A stretch of 64,000 bases of DNA, taken from Hemerocallis citrina. Its lineage: Eukaryota > Streptophyta > Magnoliopsida > Asparagales > Asphodelaceae. Numbering within the stretch: the first letter of the stretch is position 1; each line of letters begins with the position of its first letter. The notes beneath the pieces are model-generated. The model was not told where the DNA came from. It was given only the letters and a program-made list of their open reading frames with translations, and ran no database searches. Position numbers and translations under genes: made by a program. The stretch is taken from the NCBI GenBank assembly GCA_017893485.1, contig CM030364.1, forward strand, positions 245,037,818-245,101,817, read 5' to 3'. Below, piece after piece: positions 56,572 to 64,000 of this stretch.

Positions 56572-58284
56572 TGTTGATAGCTCAGTTATCTAAATGAATA
56601 GATAATGTAAACACAAATTATAAAACCTTGCAAGTGTACGAATCGTTTTCAGAAGCATAGTGAAAAGCAAGGGTCGATCCCACAGAGATTGTAGAAATTA
56701 ACTTACTAATCAATAATCAGAAAGCTTTTATTAAGTTTCATTTCTAAATGTATGTATGAAAGGAAATGAGATTTGAGTCGCAAAAATATCTATTGAATTA
56801 GTTGGGCTCGATTCCCACCTATAGCCAAGAATGTTCGATCAACTTCTACACTACTCTGATCGCTCATGTTTGTTCATTTAAGAGCATGGTATCTACTTCT
56901 TCAATTAAAGATTTCCCTGGGCTAAGAAATTAGGCATGGTATCTACTCTAATTCCTTTCTCTCCTTAAGTGTTTTAGCATGATATCTACTAAGTTGCACT
57001 TGAAGAAAGCATAGAAATTATGGAAATTAACAAACACTCAAAGGTCTAGAAGTTGGCATCAAATCTAGATCCTCTAAGTTGATTAAACCCCAGAACCCAA
57101 ATGAATTCTTGTGTTAAATCATGAACACTAGATTCGATCATCTAAATCTGCTCATGTAACAAATTCAATTTTATAATAAGCAAACTTGATAACTCAACTT
57201 TGGTTGTGTTAACCAGAACGTCAGTTCAGTCGACTGTCATAAGGAGTCAGTCGACTGTTCATCAACAAATACGTTGAGTTAACAATACTTGAATAGTAAG
57301 AATGTCAAGCATCAAAAGCTGCATATTATAAATTTGATCCCGAACTACCAGGTTTAATCAATAAGTGATCGGAGTAATGCAAAAGAAGATTTATTACATG
57401 ACTAAGGTTTCAATCTGCCCAAAATGAATTTAGTTGCACATAATCCAACTTTTATTGACTAACAGTTTTGAATACACGACTCTAATGAATTTAATAAGAA
57501 TAAAAATTAAAGAGAGAAGAAGAAACACTGATTTGTATGATGATCAGCTTGAAACCAATCAGCCTGAAGTCGACTTGATCTCTTCTGAGGTCGACTTGTT
57601 CTCCCCCCCACTCTATGCCGAGTTGTCGTTCTTGATCCGATCCCTCCTTTCTCCTTTTATTCTCTTCTTATAGCTTCTTTTTTACTCATCTGCAGATCTA
57701 AAGCTCCAGAATTCAATATCCTCAACTACTGGATATGGATTGAGTCAAATCCTCTTCATTAACTACCAGACCAGATCTCTTGATTTTTGGGAAGTTGTTA
57801 TTTTTAGTTATACAATATTTGTTTCCTGGATAGCTCAATCTGATTTGTTTTGCGGATTTGGATGAGGGTGTATCTCAACTGTGCTTATCTCTAATTCCCG
57901 TTGAATGCCAGTTCAGTCGACTATTAGCTAAGAATCAGTCGACTGTTCTGCAAAATTTTGGAAACTCAAACCAGTCAGAGCAGTCGACTGTTCTGCGAAG
58001 CTTTGAAAACTCAACCCACTCTGTTCAGTCGACTTTCGTTAAGGAATCAGTCGACTGTACTCAGGAGCTTCTAACAAGTGTAAAATTAAGGTTCTTCATT
58101 CCAGTGTATCATCCTCAGTGATGGATTAGTCTTGAGTAAATCTTGAATCCGCTTCATTTAGTTGCTTTTAGGCTGTTTCCTATAGAAAAGAGAAAAGAAG
58201 AATAAATTACCAAAGATAGAGAGTTTAATTGTCTAGTTGCATTCAGATTATTGCTCTAAAATGTGGACTTTAACAGATTTATCA
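56572..58284 (-). repeat. 3' LTR of element F (1.71 kb)
   Basis: Minus strand TGATAAATCTG...GAGCTATCAACA. Near its end it has 'gtgggatcgacccttgc', a phrase common in Athila/Tat LTRs. A TATA-like CTATAAGAAG (minus strand, near 57671) lies about 610 bp into the LTR. It holds nine GTCGAC palindromes. Confidence 0.85.
57224..58060 (+). repeat. Paired AGTCGACT palindromes in F's LTR
   Basis: GTCGAC starts at 57229, 57250, 57569, 57590, 57917, 57938, 57983, 58028 and 58050. Eight of the nine form pairs with start-to-start spacing 21, 21, 21 and 22 bp. Most have the wider palindrome AGTCGACT and a 'tcagtcgactgt' context. Five lie 250-380 bp upstream of the TATA-like box; one pair lies shortly downstream of it. 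Confidence 0.85.
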
Positions 58285-59901
58285 AATACCCCCAAACTTA
58301 GCTTTTGCTTGTCCTAAAGTAAAAATAAGAAACTAAAACTACAAGCATCGCAAGACTCACTTGATCCTTCCAACATTTACTCAGAGAACTTGCTACTTTT
58401 AGTGTCAAGATGAGAACAAGCATTAAGATAGGCCTAAAAAAATTAGTTCAAATGTTAATCACTTATTCACAAGAATACTCAACTTGAACATCAATAAGTA
58501 GGGTGACCAATGCCTATGCAACATAATCATGATTAAGGTTAGCAAGTTCAACTATATTTCAACTCCAAAATCTCACCATGGCATACACTCCCAAAAAAAA
58601 ATAATAGCTCACATTAACATGGGTAGTTCAAATTAGATCTCTTGACAAATATTCATTACTTGGATGAAATGAAACCATATGCTTGATCTTGCTACTACAT
58701 CTTCACTCCATTGATTTGCACAATACTTGAATCAAAAGGTCTTGTATAGCTTGTAATGGGGCCATGAGTGGGGGTTAAACAATTGAAGGGAAAAAAGAAT
58801 ACAAAATTTCTAAAAAATGAGTAGTGCAACTTGTATTGTTCTAAGAGATTATATTTCTTCCCTTTTTTTATTTTTTATTTTTTTTATTTTTTTTATGCAA
58901 TCATGAGGCCATATATCACAGGCCTATACTTTATTTCTACCAACACCTCTCAACCACCCACAACTCAGCAATTTTCATTTGATGAACAACATTTCATATT
59001 TCTTAAGACAAATCCTCCAACTTTTCTTTCCATTTTTATATATAGTTCAACCCCTCACCTTGACATACCACATCTCTTTTACAATTTTTGCTCTACTAAC
59101 TCAATAGATATAGGTAAGGTAACATATTTATCTAGGCATGGTTAAGGATGATGTGTCTTACAAAAAGAAAGCTTTTATAGGCTTCAAAGGGGCAACAAGT
59201 GAATAATTGATATTGGGTAGGCTATTTGTCTTTGGTGATAGATTCTTAGGTGCCTTAATCACTTCCAAGTTTTCATGCAAAATCCAAAATAAGTTTCGAA
59301 AAGTAACAAAAACAAGTTCTAGTTCATCTCAAGAATGTAGATACATGTAGTCAACTAAATCATGGATATTGAGATCTTCAAGTGTATGACTCTCTCAAAA
59401 AATATATGTTAGGCTCAAAACTCACAATTTGTATATTTAAGTTTACTCATAGTTGAACTTGCTATTCTCTTTCAAAATTTGTCGAATTGACATGGCCAAA
59501 TGAATAAAAGTTTCAAGCATGATCCATATGATAAGTTATTAACATTTTTAAAGATAAAGACTACAATTAATACTTGTTCTCCACTCTCTACCTATAGTAA
59601 CTGAGCTCATGTTCTCATCATTGTTGTTAGAAAGTTTCCTTTTTTTTTTTTTAGTTGAATACAAAAGAAAAATTCAAAAGACTCCAAATGTGAATAAATA
59701 CCCCCAAACTTAGATGGAACATTGTCCTCAATGTTTGAAACTAAAATAGGCATGTGTCACCATCCAGTTTGAAGGAAAGAAAATGAATAAAGAAATGAAT
59801 AAAGAGAAATAAGTAAAGAGAAAAGTGTAAGAACTTCCCTGACAATTGGGTTGCCTCCCAATAAGCGCTGCGTTTCTTGTCCTTAGCTAGACTTGACGAG
59901 T
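58285..59901 (-). other. Non-coding tail of element F, with PPT and shared motif
   Basis: The purine tract is 'aagtttgggggtattt' on the minus strand at 58285-58301. A second copy of the phrase preceded by 'cattgaggacaatgtt' is near 59700-59745, as in B. 59847-59869 is the post-ORF motif shared with B (AGCGCTT...GGGAGGCAACCC). There is no env-like frame; the + strand ORF at 58831-59145 is low-complexity chance. Confidence 0.65.
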
Positions 59902-61211
59902 TTATACAATGTATTGAATAGTTTGAAGAGTTATATCTTCCTCTCGCGGCTCAAAACTCATCTTAATGTAAGGCTTGTCCCTATGCCCGTTCACCTTGAA
60001 TGTTTGATTTTTCTCTTTTCTATGAACCTCCAAAGCTCCATGTGGGAAAACCTTTGTAACAATGTACGGACCATACCATCTTGACATAAGCTTGCCTGGA
60101 AAAAGTCGTAATTTCGAGTTGTATATCAATACCTTCTGTTCCTCATGAAACTCCTTCCTTGCTAGCTATTTATCATGGTATATCTTGGTCCGTTCTTTGT
60201 ACAACTTTGCATTCTCATTTGCATCATGCCTCAATTCTTTGAGATCATTTAGCCGCAATCTTCTTTTGTCACCTGCTTGTTTCATATCAAAATTGAACTT
60301 TTTAATAGCCCAATAAGCTTTGTGTTCCAATTCCACCGGAAGATGACATGCTTTTCCAAAGACCAGACGATATGGTGACATGCCAATGGGTGTCTTGTAT
60401 GCAGTTCTATATGCCCACAATGCGTCATTCAAGCGTAGCGACCAATCCCTTCTGCTTGTATTTACGGTTTTTTCCAAAATGTTCTTGATTTCTCTGTTGC
60501 TAATCTCCACTTGCCCACTGGTTTGAGGATGTTATGGAGTATCCACTTTATGTGTAATCCCATACTTCTTCATCAAAGAAGCAAATGGAAAATTATTGAA
60601 GTGGCTACCTCTATCACTAATTATTGCTCTTGGTGTACCGAACCTGGTGAAGATGTTATCCTATAAAAACTTGACAACAACTTTGTGATCATTAGTTTTT
60701 GAGGGGACAGCCTCGACCCATTTAGACACATAATCCACACCCACAAGAATATATAAATAACCAAGTGAGTTAGGAAAAGGACCCATGAAGTCGATTCCCC
60801 ATACATCAAAAAGCTCAATTACTTGAATGTTTTTCAGTGACATTTGATTTCTGGAAGAGATGTTGCCTGTCCTCTGGCATCTATCACAAGTCTTGCAAAA
60901 AGAAAAAGCATCTTTGAATACATTAGGCTAATAAAAACCAGATTGTAATACCTTAAGTGCTGTCCTTTTTGTCCCAAAGTGTCCTCCACATGCATATTGG
61001 TGGCAATGTTGCAGAATACTCACTTACTCTTCTTCTGACACACATCCTCTTACAATTTGATCAGGGCAGAATTTGAACAAGTAAGGATCATCCCAATAAT
61101 AGTGCTTGCACATGGCCACTAACCTCTTTCTTTCTTGACTCGTCATACCTGGAGGAAAAACATGAGCAGTGAGATAATTAACAATATCTGCATACCATGG
61201 AAGCTGTAAAT
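59902..61211 (-). pseudogene. pol: pol of element F: integrase
   Basis: Minus strand. Zinc-binding part near 60880-61010 (LQHCHQYACGGHFGTKRT, then [12 protein letters not shown]). The core has the first Asp in [15 protein letters not shown], the second in RAIISDRGSHFNN, and the Glu in [39 protein letters not shown] and MSRWYGPYIVTKVFPHGALE follow. There is no chromodomain. Stops lie at 61209-61211, about 61026, 60928-60930 (a usual Trp position), 60661-60663, about 60535 and 60166-60168. Confidence 0.85.
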
Positions 61212-61967
61212 TTATTTCAATAAGTGTTCATCTGGAAAGTTTTCATTCAGTGGGGGCATATTTCTCTCTTCATCATGCAGTATCCTGGACAAGTGATCTA
61301 CAACAACATTGTCACTTCCTTTCTTGTCTCTAATTTTGAGATCGAACTCTTGGAGCAAAAGCACCCATCTGATCAACCTAGGCTTAGCCTCCTTCTTTGT
61401 AAACAAATATCTCAAAGCAGCATGGTCAGTGAAAACAATGACTTTAGATCCAATCAAATATGATCTAAACTTCTCTACAGCAAAAATGACAGCTAACATT
61501 TCTTTTTCAGTTGTGGAATAATTAAGCTGTGCATCATTTAAAATTCGAGAAGCATAGTAAACAGCATGAGGTACCTTATTTATTTTCTGACCTAAAACAG
61601 CTCCCAAAGCATAATCACTTGCATCACACATAAGCTCGAAAGGACGGGTCCAATCTGGTGCCATGATGATGGGTGCGGAAATGAGAAGATTTTTCAATGT
61701 AACAAAAGCATTCGTGCACTCTTCTGTCCATGCAAACTCAACATCCTTAGCTAACAATCCACAAAGGGGTCTGGAGATTTTGGAAAAATCTTTTATAAAT
61801 CTTCTATAGAACCCTGCATGTCCAAGAAAACTCCTTACACCCTTGACTGTAGTAGGAGGGGGTATCTTCGATATGATGTCAATTTTTGCCTTGTCCACCT
61901 CGATGCCTTTTTTGGACACCACATGACCTAAGACAATGCCTTGTTGTACCATAAAATGGCACTTTTC
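61212..61967 (-). pseudogene. pol: pol of element F: RT connection and RNase H
   Basis: Minus strand: an open frame of about 245 codons after the TGA at 61968-61970. [20 protein letters not shown] and [20 protein letters not shown] form the RT end. RNase H acidic residues are in [13 protein letters not shown] (Asp), [20 protein letters not shown] (Glu) and [14 protein letters not shown] (Asp). It ends with the usual DHLSR linker. All catalytic residues are present. Confidence 0.85.
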
Positions 61968-63551
61968 TCAATTCAGCACTAAATTGCATTCTTCACATCT
62001 CTCAAGCACGAGCTGTAAATGGTTAAGGCATTCATCAAAACAAGATCCAAAAACACTGAAATCATCCATAAATACCTTGATGAACCTCTCTACCATGTTT
62101 GAAAATATACTCATCATGCATCTCTGAAATGTAGCTGGTGCGTTGCACAATCCAAAAGACATCCTCCTATATGCAAAAGTACCAAAAGGGCATGTAAAAG
62201 TGATTTTTTCTTGATCTTCTGGAGAAATAGCAATTTGATTATAGCCACTATAACCATCTAAAAAACAATAATGACTATATCCTGCTAATCTTTCTAACAT
62301 TTGATCAATAAAAGGAAGAGGGAAGTGATCTTTCCTGGTTTCGTTATTCAACTTCCTGTAGTCAATGCATACCCTCCAACCTGTCGTCATCCTTGTAGGA
62401 ATAAGCTCATTCTCATCATTCTTCACTACTGTGACTCCACTTTTCTTAGGCACTACATGTATAGGACTCACCCATTTGCTATCTGAGATAGGGTAGATGA
62501 TGCCAATATCTAGTAGCTTAAGGACCTCTGTTCTCACCACTTCCTTCATGTGTGGATTAAGCCTTCTTTGTGCTTCTCTGCTAGGTTTTGCATTGTCTTC
62601 AAGAAGTATTTTATGCATGCACTTGGATGGACTTATTCCCTTGATGTCTGCAATGGTCCACCCTAATGCACCATTGTGTTCTCGCAATACTCCCAACAGC
62701 TTCTCTTCTTCCTGCATACTCAAATTTGCAGCAACTATCACAGGTAACGTCTGGTTTTCACCCAAGTATACATACTTCAAGTGTTCAGGTAACGACTTTA
62801 GCTCCACGTCTGGTGTCCTGGTAACAGAAGAAACAAAAGTGTTATTAGACACAAGATTTTCGAACACAGGTGCAGAATTACCTGAATATGATTTTTGATT
62901 TTCAAGGTAGTGTACTGTCTCTGTAATCTTCCAATCAGTATCATCAAATTCCTGTTCAACTCGAGATAGCGTTAGAGAGTGTGTAATTGCGGCCTGTAGT
63001 GGATTGACGCTATGTACCTGAAATGTTTGGTCAACAATCTCCTGAACCACATCAATATTATAACATTCATGATCATCGTGTGGTAATTTTAGTGCATCAA
63101 ACATTTTAAACTCAATCTTTTCACCATTTATTTTCATACTTATAGTGCCCTTTTTTACACAAATTTTTATATCAGCAGTACTCATAAAGGGTCTACCTAA
63201 GATGATCGGTAAAGAAGATAGCATTGAAGAGTCTTCTATATCTAAAACAACAAAATCTGCTGGCAAAATGAAATCATTTACCTGAACCAAGACATCTTCC
63301 AAAATACCTCTAGGTCTCTTGACGCTCCGATCAGCCAATTGCAAGGTGATTGATGTTGGTTTAAGTTCCCTCAATCCTAGTTCTTCGTAAACAGAGTATG
63401 GAAGAAGATTGATGCTTGCCCCCATATCTAACAGTGCCTTTTCAAAGAAATGCTCACCAACCCTGCATGGAATGGTAAAACTACATGGATCCTTCAACTT
63501 AGGAGGTAATTTTCTCAACAATACCGCACTCACTTCCTCTGTTAGAGCCAC
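61968..63551 (-). pseudogene. pol: pol of element F: protease and reverse transcriptase (527 codons open)
   Basis: Minus strand. The protease active site is in EKALLDMGASINLLPYSVYE, near residue 40 of this frame, with PIILGRPFMSTAD as the flap. RT begins about residue 330: [80 protein letters not shown] and the catalytic box RFIKVFMDDFSVFG with both aspartates. The frame ends at TGA 61968-61970 in a usual Trp position (LVLN*EKCHF) and continues directly in the same frame. This is the best-preserved pol in the window. The start given is an internal codon; the frame is continuous with gag upstream except for a TGA at 63588-63590. Confidence 0.9.
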
Positions 63552-63587
63552 ATTCTCCTGAATCTGAAACGTTCTCTTGTGAGTACA

Positions 63588-64000
63588 TCATTCTTTCAAA
63601 AATTTGGCATAACAAGGAATTTGTTTAATAGCATCAAGTAGGGGAATATTGATTTCTACCTTCCTGAGAGTTTCAAAAATATCAAGTAAATGTTGTTCTT
63701 TCTTTTGCTTGACTAACCTTTTAGGGAATGGTGGCAATAATACACTTTCTTTGTCACTTACCTTGTTGGAACCCAAAGATTTTGCTGGTTGTGTGTCTGA
63801 TTCGTCCGCGTTTGTTCCAACTTTGATGTCGATTATCTTACCACTTCTTAGGGTTGTAACCGATTTGAGCTGTTCTTATCCTCTAGGGTTTGGTATAGTT
63901 TGTGATGGGAGTTCTCCTGCCTTTCTTTCACTTAACTCCTTAGCAATTTGACCAATTTGGGTCTCCAATTTCTGAATGGCCTGTCCTTGTTGGTTGCTTG
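63588..64000 (-). pseudogene. gag: C-terminal end of gag of element F (runs off the window)
   Basis: Minus strand, same frame as pol: QAIQKLETQIGQIAKELSER ... SVTTLRSGKII ... VLLPPFPKRLVKQKKEQHLL ... INIPLLDAIKQIPCYAKFLK. This is the linker between gag and protease characteristic of Athila-type polyproteins (LRSGK and PPFP motifs). Stops near 63878 and at 63588-63590 interrupt it. The capsid and zinc knuckle should lie to the right of the window. Confidence 0.8.

Larger units (their letters stand above)
56572..64000 (-). mobile_element. Element F: minus-strand Athila-like retrotransposon (3' part)
   Basis: 3' LTR 56572-58284, PPT, 1.6-kb non-coding tail, then integrase, RNase H, RT, protease and the end of gag reading leftwards; the rest lies beyond the window. 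Protease and RT sequence (ALLDMGASINLLP, FMDDFSVFG) and the 'ctaagtttgggggtatt' purine tract are typical of Athila/Tat gypsy elements. Gag-pol is a single long frame with scattered stops. Candidate target copy: ACTTC (56567-56571). F is the innermost of the nested elements on this side. Confidence 0.9.

Noticed and set aside
57858..58121. 87-codon + strand ORF in F's LTR
   Set aside because: Its repeated QSTV and VDC codons come from the GTCGAC palindrome repeats; it is antisense to the element and low in complexity.
58831..59145. 104-codon + strand ORF as an env-like gene of F
   Set aside because: It is on the wrong strand and begins in a T-rich run; no signal peptide or env-like layout on the element's strand.

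Overview
This is a stretch of flowering-plant nuclear DNA, most likely eudicot, from a gene-poor, repeat-rich region. I see no intact host gene. The signs are Ty3/gypsy retrotransposons of the chromodomain (Tekay/Del-like) and Athila/Tat-like types, a CACTA transposon, a Helitron-like element, and GT-AG introns inside captured plant gene fragments (a CBL-interacting kinase, RPN10, cyclophilin, CNOT9/RCD1). AT-rich spacers and frequent stop codons in pol indicate old, decaying elements.

Layout, left to right. 1-1513 is a remnant of an older long LTR (H). Element A, a chromodomain gypsy on the + strand, starts at 1514: 5' LTR 1514-5386, tRNA-Met-type PBS at 5391, an upstream accessory ORF, gag, and a pol in three pieces (7480-8233, 15395-16040, 19904-21775). 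Its 3' LTR, 21838-23719, is cut off. A's pol is interrupted by a composite Athila/Tat-like insertion (LTR fragment 8234-8862 plus the young gag-only element B, 8863-15394) and by a 3.9-kb solo LTR (C, 16041-19903).

At 23720 A's 3' LTR gives way to a minus-strand LTR (E, 23720-32113). E is itself split by a 5.8-kb CACTA element (23917-29749) that carries most of a CIPK kinase gene with introns. At 32114 E gives way to another long + strand LTR (G). G is split by a Helitron-like element (about 33451-44881) holding exons from at least four plant genes, and is cut at 47389 by element D. D is a minus-strand chromodomain gypsy (47389-56571). D's 5' LTR is cut at 56572 by F, a minus-strand Athila-like element running off the right edge.

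The simplest reading is a nest, A containing E containing G containing D containing F, with only the left half of each host element visible. It predicts what should follow beyond the right edge.

Most unusual signals: (1) a splice-donor-like motif in the LTRs of A, C and G, with acceptor-like sites just upstream of the first ATG in A and D, suggesting a leader intron starting inside the LTR; (2) a 127-bp GT-AG intron candidate exactly between gag and protease of D, whose removal keeps the frame; (3) AGTCGACT palindromes in F's LTR, mostly in pairs 21-22 bp apart; (4) gene capture by both the CACTA and Helitron-like elements; (5) a conserved motif just after the ORF in both the gag-only element B and the pol-bearing element F.

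All family assignments rest on motifs read by eye; no database search was run.
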